A DNA stretch of 25,131 nucleotides from positions 1 to 25,131 of IMG/VR virus record IMGVR_UViG_3300007735_000523, one strand, 5' to 3'. The notes below the pieces were generated by a model. That model made no database searches and was not told the DNA's origin. It worked only from the letters and a program-made list of their open reading frames with translations. Positions 8,949-16,228 of this stretch are shown piece by piece. The position numbers and the translations under genes were made by a program. Every line of letters starts with the position of its first letter. Position 1 is the first letter of the stretch. The stretch is from a virus.

Positions 8949-9655
8949 TAGAAGTAGTACCCCATAGACGTGAACAGGGACCGGCCACGACCCGTCTTGA
9001 CCCACGCCGAAGTCTTTTCCATCTGGGCATCGTATCGCTTACGGAACAGCGCACCCATCTCGGCGTAGGTCGATTGCCTGTCACCAGCAAACGGAAGCGC
9101 CAGCAACAGTGCCTCGGCAGTAGCCCAGTCTGCGACCGCATCTTCCATCTCGTCAGGCACCGCCATGGCCGAGTCGTCCATGGTCATCTGGCCCTTGGTG
9201 ATCATCGAATACGCCACGCGCAGGCCATCAGCCTTGTCCGTGTTAGGCGTTGGGTACAGCCACATCGAATCGTTGGTAGGCAGCGGGGAGGTCGGGCTAA
9301 AGTCCCGCAGGTAGAACAGCGGCAGATCGCCCGTCGTGTTTCGCCAGTTGTAGTCAATGTTGTCAAGCTGCGTGAGCGTGACAGGCTCAATGGGGTAGCC
9401 GTCCCGGTTGGCGTCGTAAATCTTGACGCTCAGCACGCGATACAGCCGATAGCCGGGTGGCGGCTTGATCTGGTAAATCTGCTGGTTGGCGTTGATGTCG
9501 GTGATGTAGGAGCCTTGCAGAATCTCGGTGTCCCGCGTGAGCGTGTCCTGAGCCTCGTTGATGAGGTTGTTCAGTTCAAGCGGTTCCCAGCCCTTCTGCG
9601 AGTAGTCACGCAGGCGCATCTGCACCTTACGACGCAGTTCCCCTAGCGTAACCAT
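8948..9655 (-). CDS. Head-tail adaptor-like protein, 235 aa
   Basis: First of the three adaptor-type paralogues. It starts MVTLGELRRKVQMRLRDYSQKGWEPLELNNLINEAQDTL, the pattern shared by the next two genes. A beta-rich centre (PPPGYRLYRVLSVKIYDANRDGYPIEPV, WLYPTPNTDKADGLRVAYS) and C-terminal helices rich in Ala and Arg follow. This layout is typical of podovirus connector or head-completion proteins placed between the capsid genes and the tail. ATG 9655 has GGAGG about 9 nt upstream. The stop overlaps the next start (TAATG), so translation of the pair is probably coupled. Confidence 0.7.
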   Translation of the reverse strand: MVTLGELRRKVQMRLRDYSQKGWEPLELNNLINEAQDTLTRDTEILQGSYITDINANQQIYQIKPPPGYRLYRVLSVKIYDANRDGYPIEPVTLTQLDNIDYNWRNTTGDLPLFYLRDFSPTSPLPTNDSMWLYPTPNTDKADGLRVAYSMITKGQMTMDDSAMAVPDEMEDAVADWATAEALLLALPFAGDRQSTYAEMGALFRKRYDAQMEKTSAWVKTGRGRSLFTSMGYYF

Positions 9656-9679
9656 ACTTTGCTTCCTCCGCCCCCGTTG

Positions 9680-10009
9680 CTACGAAACCGCAGCCTTCTT
9701 GGGCCTGCCGCGAGTCGGTGCCGGTTTCTTCGGCGCATCTTCTTCGGCAACAACTTGCTCGACCACCACGTCCGGCGCAGGCACGTCAGCGGTATTCGCT
9801 TCCGCCTCTGCGACACTTCCCCGTGCAGGAACATCGGGAGCCCCTTCCCAGACCATCTCGTAGTCCAGCGGATACGCCATCACGAGTTTGCGCGCGGTGA
9901 GCAGGTCCACATCCAGCGGCACGTAGCGCTCGAAATGAATGCCCATGCGATCGATCCAGTTACGGCGACCGACGTACACCATACGCTTCTTGCGGCCCAT
10001 TGGATTCAC
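9680..10009 (-). CDS. Unknown protein with basic N-terminus and Pro/Ala-rich tail, 109 aa
   Basis: I do not recognise this family. GTG at 10009 overlaps the previous stop as GTGA and has AGGTGG seven nt upstream, so I prefer it over ATG 10000. The N-terminal half (GRKKRMVYVGRRNWIDRMGIHFE...LDVDLLTARKLVMAYPLDYEMVWEG) could be a small folded domain. The C-terminal half is low complexity, acidic and Ala/Pro/Val-rich, ending in a basic TRGRPKKAAVS stretch that resembles an AT-hook-like or nucleic acid-binding tail. Its place between decoration-type proteins and adaptors suggests a virion or assembly role. Confidence 0.65.
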   Translation of the reverse strand: MNPMGRKKRMVYVGRRNWIDRMGIHFERYVPLDVDLLTARKLVMAYPLDYEMVWEGAPDVPARGSVAEAEANTADVPAPDVVVEQVVAEEDAPKKPAPTRGRPKKAAVS

Positions 10010-10371
10010 AGGAACACCACCTGAACTGTAACTGCGCCGCTGGGATAGAGCACGATGTCCGTTTGCGTAGCGGACTGACTGCCGTCGAGAGCAATCACGC
10101 TCGGCATCGTCTTGTGCAAGAACACGCCCGTATCGCCGCTCGCGCCCTTGAGCAACAGCGTAGCCGTGTTGTTGACAGGCGGAACGATAATCGCCGCCGT
10201 GCAGTTACCCGCATTCGGCAGCGTGATGCTGTTGTTGGTCGTGGCCGCGAGGGCAACGGACTTGGCTTCGTACTGGGCATCGGTCGTAGTAATGGCGCCC
10301 GGCAGGACGCTCATCGCGCCAGAGTCAAGGCCCATCACAGCCCCGGCGATGTTGACGATTGCAGTAGCCAT
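10006..10371 (-). CDS. Small virion-type beta protein, 121 aa, unknown
   Basis: The product is Ala/Thr/Val-rich with few charges (for example NNSITLPNAGNCTAAIIVPPVNNTATLLLKG), which suggests an all-beta virion protein such as a decoration or minor capsid component. ATG 10371 overlaps the TAA of the gene upstream (TAATG), and its own stop overlaps the next GTG, so it sits in a translationally coupled chain. It shares composition, but no clear sequence repeat, with the next two genes upstream. No specific family is recognised. Confidence 0.7.
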   Translation of the reverse strand: MATAIVNIAGAVMGLDSGAMSVLPGAITTTDAQYEAKSVALAATTNNSITLPNAGNCTAAIIVPPVNNTATLLLKGASGDTGVFLHKTMPSVIALDGSQSATQTDIVLYPSGAVTVQVVFL

Positions 10372-10793
10372 TAGCCGCCCGCGATGACGTAGGCCGTGAA
10401 CTGGGCCTGAGGGGTACCCGTTGCGGTAGCCACCACGCGGACATAGCCCGACAGGGGGCCTGCGGCGTTTGCACCAATAGTCGTAGCAGCGTTCGTGGTG
10501 ATTTCAACCGTCGCCGTCAGCGGGACCGGTAGCCACGGACCCGACGACGTGCGCCCGGTCTGCAACGTGAACGTGAACTTGTTGCCCGAGTTGTTGCCCG
10601 AGCCCGCTGCGGTCTGCTCGACAATCAGCGTGGCCTTTTCCAAGAACCCGGTGTGCTGATCCAGACCATTTACATCATGGTTGATTGCAAGGTTGGTACC
10701 AGTACCAGTCTGGGTGGTCGTGTAGTAACCAACGCCTGCCGACTCGGCAGGAATACCTACGAAGGTGTAGGTACAGTACGTGGGACGAGGCAT
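10371..10793 (-). CDS. Small virion-type beta protein, 140 aa, unknown
   Basis: This beta-rich, Thr/Gly-rich protein (MPRPTYCTYTFVGIPAES; NKFTFTLQTGRTSSGPWLPVPLTATVEI) may be a virion surface or neck protein. AAGGAG lies 9 nt before ATG 10793. A strong hairpin at 10822-10851 sits in the leader just upstream, between this gene and the 164-aa gene, and may adjust its expression. The last part, GYVRVVATATGTPQAQFTAYVIAGG, resembles the end of the 164-aa protein (IRIRYLCTGAGAKTATIATAVALVQG) in pattern, so the two may be distant relatives. Confidence 0.7.
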   Translation of the reverse strand: MPRPTYCTYTFVGIPAESAGVGYYTTTQTGTGTNLAINHDVNGLDQHTGFLEKATLIVEQTAAGSGNNSGNKFTFTLQTGRTSSGPWLPVPLTATVEITTNAATTIGANAAGPLSGYVRVVATATGTPQAQFTAYVIAGG

Positions 10794-10821
10794 TGTGAGA
10801 GTCTCCTTGGAACAATACTAA

Positions 10822-10851
10822 GGGAGGAGGCTACGTTTGTAACCCCCTCCC
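10822..10851 (-). terminator. 13-bp intergenic hairpin (attenuator, weak terminator or RNase III site)
   Basis: On the minus-strand RNA, GGGAGGGGGTTAC pairs with GTAGCCTCCTCCC across an AAAC loop: 13 pairs including two G-U. The following bases (CTTAGTATTGTT) are only moderately U-rich, so termination would be partial. It lies in the 72-nt gap between two small virion genes. The two wobble pairs are consistent with function on the minus-strand RNA. Confidence 0.6.
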
Positions 10852-10865
10852 CCAGCTTGTTTGCC

Positions 10866-11360
10866 TTAGCCCTGAACGAGCGCCACCGCCGTAGCGATGG
10901 TGGCCGTCTTGGCACCTGCGCCAGTGCAGAGGTAACGGATGCGAATCCACTGGGGCAGAGGCCCATGCAGAAGCGCAGCCAGCTTTACCGCCGCAGCCGA
11001 ACCCATGGTGTAGCTGAGCGCACCTGAAGCCGAACCGGAAGGGCCGGTAGAGGTGCTGGTTGCAGGGGTAGCCTGAAGCACGGGAAGGGTAAACCAATCC
11101 GTGTCCGTGGTACCGGCTGCAATCTGATCAGCATTGGCAAAGCTGCCTTCAATCGACACGACCAGCGAATCACCGGAAGTGACAGCCGACGTGGTGATTT
11201 CGAGCAGCAGCCCGCCGAAGTTGCCGAGCACACCGCCCTGAATGGGCAGAGCCTGCTTGGCAAGCGAGACGGGAGTGCTCAGCGCCGCCGTCGAAGTGAC
11301 GGACAGCGCCGAACCAAGACTCACCTGCTTGGTGATCGACGAAGAAGGAACGTCAGCCAT
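10866..11360 (-). CDS. Virion-type beta protein, 164 aa, unknown
   Basis: The protein begins MADVPSSSITKQVSLGSALSVTSTAALS and is rich in Ser, Thr, Ala and Gly, with alternating hydrophobic strands (GGLLLEITTSAVTSGDSLVVSIEGSF). It ends in IRIRYLCTGAGAKTATIATAVALVQG. This profile fits a capsid decoration or minor structural protein. A GGAGGG ribosome binding site lies seven nt before ATG 11360. It sits two genes after the major capsid gene, where decoration and neck proteins are usual. No family recognised. Confidence 0.7.
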   Translation of the reverse strand: MADVPSSSITKQVSLGSALSVTSTAALSTPVSLAKQALPIQGGVLGNFGGLLLEITTSAVTSGDSLVVSIEGSFANADQIAAGTTDTDWFTLPVLQATPATSTSTGPSGSASGALSYTMGSAAAVKLAALLHGPLPQWIRIRYLCTGAGAKTATIATAVALVQG

Positions 11361-11372
11361 TGACTAACCCTC

Positions 11373-11861
11373 CTACTCAGCCGCTTCGCCAGCAACAGTG
11401 ACGGCCTTCTTCATTCCATCCAGCGTGACGTTGGACAGTTCGACGAAGCCCTTGATTACGCCAGTGGTCGAGTTTGCATTCTGCGGGACGAGACGGAACG
11501 TGAGAACCGTATCAGCCGCATAGTACTTGCCCGTAGCGTAATCACCGCCCGACACCGTGCGCGAGGTGACGGGAACGACCGAAGCACTGGCCTTGACCGA
11601 AGTCGAGGGAATCCAGTCATTCGATCCACCGGCAGCAACATCATACACCATGAAGGTGCAGGTGCCGCTGTCGTTGAAGACTTCACCAAGGATGTAGGCG
11701 ACTTCCTTGACGAAAGTGCCGCCCTTGATGGGCAACGTGAACTCCACATTGGTACCGGCCTGAGCCGACTTGTTGATGTCGTTCGCGTTGAACTCGAAAT
11801 GGACGAGGGTCGGAGTCCGCTGAGCGGCGAAAATCTCCGACTGCTGAAGCAGTACAGCCAT
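11373..11861 (-). CDS. Capsid-associated virion protein, 162 aa, unknown
   Basis: This gene directly follows the major capsid gene by 18 nt and has a strong GGAGGAGAAAG ribosome binding site before ATG 11861, implying high expression. The protein (MAVLLQQSEIFAAQRTPTLVHFEFNANDI; FTLPIKGGTFVKEVAYILGEVFNDSGTCTFMVYDV) is predicted beta-rich. A head decoration or cement protein is the most likely role from position and expression, but the sequence gives no recognised family. Confidence 0.7.
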   Translation of the reverse strand: MAVLLQQSEIFAAQRTPTLVHFEFNANDINKSAQAGTNVEFTLPIKGGTFVKEVAYILGEVFNDSGTCTFMVYDVAAGGSNDWIPSTSVKASASVVPVTSRTVSGGDYATGKYYAADTVLTFRLVPQNANSTTGVIKGFVELSNVTLDGMKKAVTVAGEAAE

Positions 11862-11879
11862 TTTAGCTTTCTCCTCCCA

Positions 11880-12968
11880 CTACCGAACGTAGTGATCGAC
11901 AGCAAGCGCGTTGCGACGGCTGCTGTTGAAGTACGTGGGGGCCATTCCGAGGAAAGCGCTGATCGAGACGACCTTGCGGCGCTCGGCGTTGTCCTCGAAA
12001 CCTTCCCACCAAGACCAGTCATCCTTCTTGGCGAGATGCAGCGCATCCTGTCCGAGGACGAGGGCACGCGACACGTTTGCCGCAGGCTTCAGCATCTTGG
12101 GGTAGGGGCGAACATAGAACATGCCGAACTTACCGATGACGCCGGTAAGCAGCGGATTGCTCTTGTTGTAGGTGTTAGCCCGCTGAGCCTGAACGAAGTC
12201 AGGATCATACAGAAGCTGCTCCACGCCCTGATTGCTGCACATCAGCATGAAGCAATCCTCGCCCTCGATCTGGAGCGGCTGCATAGGAATATCCAGCGTT
12301 TCCATAGCGACGGTCTGGAGCTTCGTGAGAAGCTGTGCAGTCAGCACGTCGTCCGAACCGATGGTAGCGGTCGAAGTCGCATCACCGGCATAGACGATGT
12401 GGTTGGCATCGAACGCCTGAATCGTGTTGCCGAAGCAAGCCGACTCAGTGTTGAAGCCTGCGGTAACGCCCTGTCCCCAGTTGCTGAGGGTGTTGCCATA
12501 GTAGCTGGTAAGGCCGCTAAGGCTCAGGATGATACCCTCTTCGACCTTACGGGCAGCCCACTCAGCCAGCTTGAGCCGGAACTCCTTGCGGAAGTTCAGA
12601 AGCGTACGCTGCTCCGAGAGGAGACCCGAGGTACGAAGCTGCTGGGCGATGGGCTGAATGTACACGTCCATGGCGAACGTGTTCAGGTCAGTACCAGTGT
12701 CACGCAGAAGCGCGTCGCCCTCGACGCCGCGACCGTTCACACGAGCGGTGTTGGCAATGGTCACGCGATCACCAGCCGAAGACTGGAACTCGCTGTGAAC
12801 CTTGATGACACCCTGCGCCTTCTGAGCGTCGGGAGCCTTGTTCTTCATGCCGCCGTCCACGCTGTACATCAGCGGGGCGAAGACCTGCATCTTTTCAGCG
12901 TCGCGAACAACCAGTTCGCTCCACTGCCTGACCCTCAAGGGGTCGTTATCGCCGAAGACCCATGCCAT
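11880..12968 (-). CDS. Major capsid protein, N4-gp56-like family, 362 aa
   Basis: Forms the icosahedral shell. Several features match the N4-gp56-like capsid family (HK97-type fold). There is an N-terminal MAWVFGDNDPLRVRQWSELVVRDAEK, then a GDRVTIANTARVNGRGVEGDALLRDTG segment at about residues 70-95, and then FAMDVYIQPIAQQLRTSGLLSEQRTLLNFRKEFRLKLAEWAARKVEEGI. The last part, AQQLRTSGLLSEQRT plus a long helix, is diagnostic in layout. GGAGG lies 9 nt before ATG 12968. It follows the scaffold gene by 24 nt, the usual scaffold-capsid order. Length fits the family. Confidence 0.88.
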   Translation of the reverse strand: MAWVFGDNDPLRVRQWSELVVRDAEKMQVFAPLMYSVDGGMKNKAPDAQKAQGVIKVHSEFQSSAGDRVTIANTARVNGRGVEGDALLRDTGTDLNTFAMDVYIQPIAQQLRTSGLLSEQRTLLNFRKEFRLKLAEWAARKVEEGIILSLSGLTSYYGNTLSNWGQGVTAGFNTESACFGNTIQAFDANHIVYAGDATSTATIGSDDVLTAQLLTKLQTVAMETLDIPMQPLQIEGEDCFMLMCSNQGVEQLLYDPDFVQAQRANTYNKSNPLLTGVIGKFGMFYVRPYPKMLKPAANVSRALVLGQDALHLAKKDDWSWWEGFEDNAERRKVVSISAFLGMAPTYFNSSRRNALAVDHYVR

Positions 12969-12992
12969 AAGGCGTTACCTCCAGTAAGTGGG

Positions 12993-13844
12993 TTACTCGA
13001 AAGCAGCCGCCTCAAGCTCCGCATCCGACAACTGCCTGAAATCCTTGGGACTCTTGCTGGTACCGGTCGCGTTGCTACTGAGGGAAGCCACTGACCTCGG
13101 TCCCTTGACGGGACCACGAGACTTGCTCAACAACTCCTGAAGCACTTCTTTGCGAATCTGCTCGCGCAGCTTGTTCGCATGCTTGCTGGCGTAGTCTGGA
13201 TTCATCGTGATCTGCTGGTTGCGCGCCAGTTGCAGCGCGAAACGAGCAGGGTCAGGATCGCTCAAGATACGGTCCATCAAGCCGGGTGTTCCGTTGACGA
13301 GCTTGGCAAACGGGTGATCCGCGTCCTTGAGATTGACCAGTTCGTAGTATTCCTCAAGCTCGCCAGACTGCTTCAGACCTTCTTCAGACCTGCGAATGTC
13401 CATGGCAACTTGCCGCTGGCGCAGGCTTTCGATTTCTTGGCGGTACTGACGGTCGCGCTTTTCAAGCTCGTACTTGACGTAGTTCTCGGGATCGAGAAAC
13501 GGGTCAGGTGCTTCCTCGACTGCTTCCGGTTCGGGTTCTGGCTCCTGTGCGCGCCTCTGGTTCTGCGAAAGCAGTTCCGTCAGTTGGCGAACAGTAGCCT
13601 CGGCATCACGCCGACGATCCCGCTCTTTCTGCAACGCGACGTTGAGGTTTCCTCGCTTCTGCTCCGGTTCGTCCGCAGCATCGGCTTGGTCGTCCTCTTG
13701 GACGTGATCCTCGTTCTGAGTGGTCTTGGATGCTTCGGGTGCTGATTCCGAAGTATTGGCAGCGGGTTCATCTTCGGCCAAGTCGTTGGCGAGGCGCTCG
13801 ATGTCCTCGTCAGACAGATTGCTCAGGTCGAGTTCGTTGTCCAT
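12993..13844 (-). CDS. Capsid scaffolding protein, 283 aa
   Basis: Guides prohead assembly and is absent from mature capsids, as known for this class. The protein is very acidic at the N-terminus (DNELDLSNLSDEDIERLANDLAEDE). A long charged helical or coiled-coil centre follows (KERDRRRDAEATVRQLTELLSQNQRR and YVKYELEKRDRQYRQEIESLRQRQ). It ends in a basic stretch (RGPVKGPRS) followed by a short helical end, the usual capsid-binding arrangement. It sits immediately upstream of the capsid gene. ATG 13844 has GAGGGAACC upstream. No protease motif was seen. Confidence 0.85.
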   Translation of the reverse strand: MDNELDLSNLSDEDIERLANDLAEDEPAANTSESAPEASKTTQNEDHVQEDDQADAADEPEQKRGNLNVALQKERDRRRDAEATVRQLTELLSQNQRRAQEPEPEPEAVEEAPDPFLDPENYVKYELEKRDRQYRQEIESLRQRQVAMDIRRSEEGLKQSGELEEYYELVNLKDADHPFAKLVNGTPGLMDRILSDPDPARFALQLARNQQITMNPDYASKHANKLREQIRKEVLQELLSKSRGPVKGPRSVASLSSNATGTSKSPKDFRQLSDAELEAAAFE

Positions 13845-13858
13845 GGTTCCCTCATTGA

Positions 13859-13903
13859 CGTAGCAGGCACGATACGGTGGTTAGGCCACCGACCTGTCCT
13901 ACG
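13859..13903 (-). other. Imperfect intergenic hairpin before the scaffold gene
   Basis: In the 87-nt gap upstream of the scaffold gene, GGTGG and CCACC (13876-13890) form a 5-bp core with a 5-nt loop. It is flanked by CGTAG/CTACG and CAGG/CCTG arms with unequal internal loops. The structure ends 15 nt before the scaffold ATG. It could influence processing or translation of the scaffold and capsid genes; evidence is structural only. Confidence 0.35.
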
Positions 13904-13931
13904 TCTACCCGAAAACTAACGGACAGTCAAG

Positions 13932-14135
13932 TTAGAGAATGAATCTTCCCATCGCCCACACGCGAGGGTCGCGCACAATGGTCGCGCACTGCGCAGGCGT
14001 CTTGATGAATCCCGCCTTGACGAACGCCTGCCACAGAGCAGCGGCATGTTTCATCGCCTCGGTCTTGGAAGCGTAGCCAAGCTCTTCCCAACCCGTAAGG
14101 CTGTCGTTCAGTTCTGGCACACTCTTGGTTTCCAT
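13932..14135 (-). CDS. Small conserved-looking phage protein between portal and scaffold, 67 aa
   Basis: The protein (METKSVPELNDSLTGWEELGYASKTEAMKHAAALWQAFVKAGFIKTPAQCATIVRDPRVWAMGRFIL) is mostly helical and has no recognised domain. GAGGAG lies three nt before ATG 14135, and the gene starts eight nt after the portal stop, so it is clearly part of the operon. A role in head assembly is possible from its place between portal and scaffold. Confidence 0.7.
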   Translation of the reverse strand: METKSVPELNDSLTGWEELGYASKTEAMKHAAALWQAFVKAGFIKTPAQCATIVRDPRVWAMGRFIL

Positions 14136-14143
14136 AGGCTCCT

Positions 14144-16228
14144 CTAATCGCCCATCATCGTAGCAGGGTCAAGCAGCCCCTGCAATACGGCGGGCGACGT
14201 GTTTACCGCCTCTGAAACAGGATTCTTTGCGCCCGGTGGCAAGAATGTTTGCGGACCCACGGCAGACATATCCTGCGCAGCCAAGTCTGCCTGCGCCTGC
14301 GCCATCTTCATCTGCTGTGCCTGCTGTGCTTGCTGCACCATTGTCTGACCCGCTTGCTGGACAAGGCCCATGATGCGTGTCTTGTTCGGGATGTCGCCGA
14401 CCATAAGCGCAGCCTGATGCATGGTCTGACGCATGATCGGGTCCGGCTCGGCCTCGGCCATACGTGTAAGCATCTCGAAAGCGCGGTCGCGTTGCGTCGG
14501 GGTCCACGGGGCCTCTTCGACGATAAGGTCGAACCGCGCCTGCGTGATGTCGTTCAGGACACGCTTGTTGCCCATCTCGTCCATCTGCGCAGCGTTGATG
14601 TTGATGAACTTCTCGCCCTCGATGTCGTCCGTAATGCGGACCAGCCACTCATCCGTGTGCGCCTGTTGGATAAGCTGCAAGACAATTTCGCCCAGCAACT
14701 TGTGCGCGATATGCAGGTTCTTTTCTTTCGGGCGCTGGATGGTCGCGCCCTGAATCATCGTGATCTGCTTGGCCTTGCCCGAGCGAGACGACGAGTCGAA
14801 GCCCATCAGGTCGTCGTTGATGCCCGACACCGATTGGATTTCCTGCTTGGCCTCGTTCATCAACTGGAACTGGCCCGACGCCTGACCGGGCCGGGGCAGC
14901 ATCTCGATGTCGCCAGAGTCCCCGATCCACACGGCGTCCGGTCGGGCAGCCTTGATCTGGACCTCTTCCATCGAAAGGTTGGTCTGGGCAAATGCCTTCT
15001 GGCTGATGCGCACGCTGTTTGAGATAAGCTCCCACAGCAAGCGCGAACGACGATGGTTGATCTCTCGCTGCGGGTCTTTCAGCATTTCGACCATCGACAG
15101 CGGGTCGCCGTGACGGTCGCGCTTATGCCACACCGGAACGAACGGGAACTTGTTGTGCTGGTAAGGCGAGTCCTCGTTGACAAGCATTACGTCGCCGGTA
15201 AACACGTAGTAGCGCATGAACGGTACCGGCGCGACATAGAAGCGCTTCACGCTTGGATTGAACAACGACTGCATGTCGTCTTCTTTGTCCGAGTCAAGTA
15301 CCTGCACCCAGCCGTTCTTGTGCTCGACAATCACGGACTCCTTGGTGCTCTTCTCCCAGAACTCGTGGACGTAAATCATCTCGGACTCGCGATCGTAGTC
15401 CTCTTTGTACGCCTCGTTGTAGTCGAGCGAGTCCCACAAACTGGGCGGCGGCACGATGTCAATCGGTCCCTCGTACACCTTGTACGAACCTTCCTCCATG
15501 TATGAGGAATCTTCGTACGCCACGTACTCAACGCCTTCGCCATAGCCGCCTTTGACCTTACGCTTCAGCTTCGGGTAAGCGCGCATCGCATCTTCGATGT
15601 CCACCTTGCGCGACCAGACCATGAACCGCGCGTCGGACAAATCCTTCTGCTTGGCCTGTGGGTCGTAGCGAATCTCGCGAGGATCGACGCTGATGACCTG
15701 CACGGGTTCGCTGCGCGGGTCCGGGTCGCGGATGAAGAAACCAGCGGCCAGCCAGCCAACGCCGTACGTCAGGCTGTACTTGTATGCCTCGATCACCTTG
15801 TCGAACACGTCGTTCTGGATGCTGATGGTCTTGAGCGCAGCGGTCGCAGCTTCTGCCACACCGTCGTCCTGCATGCCCACGGGCTTGGCCACCCAGTCGA
15901 TGGGCTGAGTAACCTGAAGGCCCACCACGAGGTCGATGGTGGGCGCAATGCGGTTGATGGTGACGGGAGCCTGCCTGCGGCCTTCCAGCACGCGCTTGTC
16001 CCCTTCGCGCCACTGGTCGCCGTCGTAGTAGGCCATGCCCTCTTCGGCACGCTTCCGCCAGCGGTCGTCCGCGTGCTTGGCCTGCCGCAGCAGCTTCTGA
16101 AGCCGCTCGATGGTCTTCTTGTCCGACTCACCGCGCTTGCGGTTGACGGTCTGCATCATCAACGCAAGCTGAACGTCCGGTGCGTTGAGGTCCGCTCCCT
16201 TCTCTGTCAGCAGTTCTTCTTCGTCCAT
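14144..16228 (-). CDS. Portal protein, P22-like, 694 aa
   Basis: Forms the dodecameric DNA entry and exit channel at one capsid vertex. The N-terminal region has RWRKRAEEGMAYYDGDQWREGDKRVLEGRRQAPVTINRIAPTIDLVVGLQVTQ. The segment with VISVDPREIRYDPQAKQKDLSDARFMVWSRKVD follows. Farther on come FVPVWHKRDRHGDPLSMVEMLKDPQREINHRRSRLLWEL and a Gln-rich helical C-terminal barrel region. These match the P22-type portal family in order and length. I chose ATG 16228, which shares one base with the terminase stop (TGATG); a TTG 15 nt upstream also opens the frame but has a poorer ribosome binding site. Confidence 0.9.
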   Translation of the reverse strand: MDEEELLTEKGADLNAPDVQLALMMQTVNRKRGESDKKTIERLQKLLRQAKHADDRWRKRAEEGMAYYDGDQWREGDKRVLEGRRQAPVTINRIAPTIDLVVGLQVTQPIDWVAKPVGMQDDGVAEAATAALKTISIQNDVFDKVIEAYKYSLTYGVGWLAAGFFIRDPDPRSEPVQVISVDPREIRYDPQAKQKDLSDARFMVWSRKVDIEDAMRAYPKLKRKVKGGYGEGVEYVAYEDSSYMEEGSYKVYEGPIDIVPPPSLWDSLDYNEAYKEDYDRESEMIYVHEFWEKSTKESVIVEHKNGWVQVLDSDKEDDMQSLFNPSVKRFYVAPVPFMRYYVFTGDVMLVNEDSPYQHNKFPFVPVWHKRDRHGDPLSMVEMLKDPQREINHRRSRLLWELISNSVRISQKAFAQTNLSMEEVQIKAARPDAVWIGDSGDIEMLPRPGQASGQFQLMNEAKQEIQSVSGINDDLMGFDSSSRSGKAKQITMIQGATIQRPKEKNLHIAHKLLGEIVLQLIQQAHTDEWLVRITDDIEGEKFININAAQMDEMGNKRVLNDITQARFDLIVEEAPWTPTQRDRAFEMLTRMAEAEPDPIMRQTMHQAALMVGDIPNKTRIMGLVQQAGQTMVQQAQQAQQMKMAQAQADLAAQDMSAVGPQTFLPPGAKNPVSEAVNTSPAVLQGLLDPATMMGD

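Noticed and set aside
11799-13094. 431-aa open frame on the plus strand opposite the capsid gene
   Set aside because: It is a shadow of the well-supported capsid and scaffold genes; the other strand has recognised proteins, ribosome binding sites and operon spacing.
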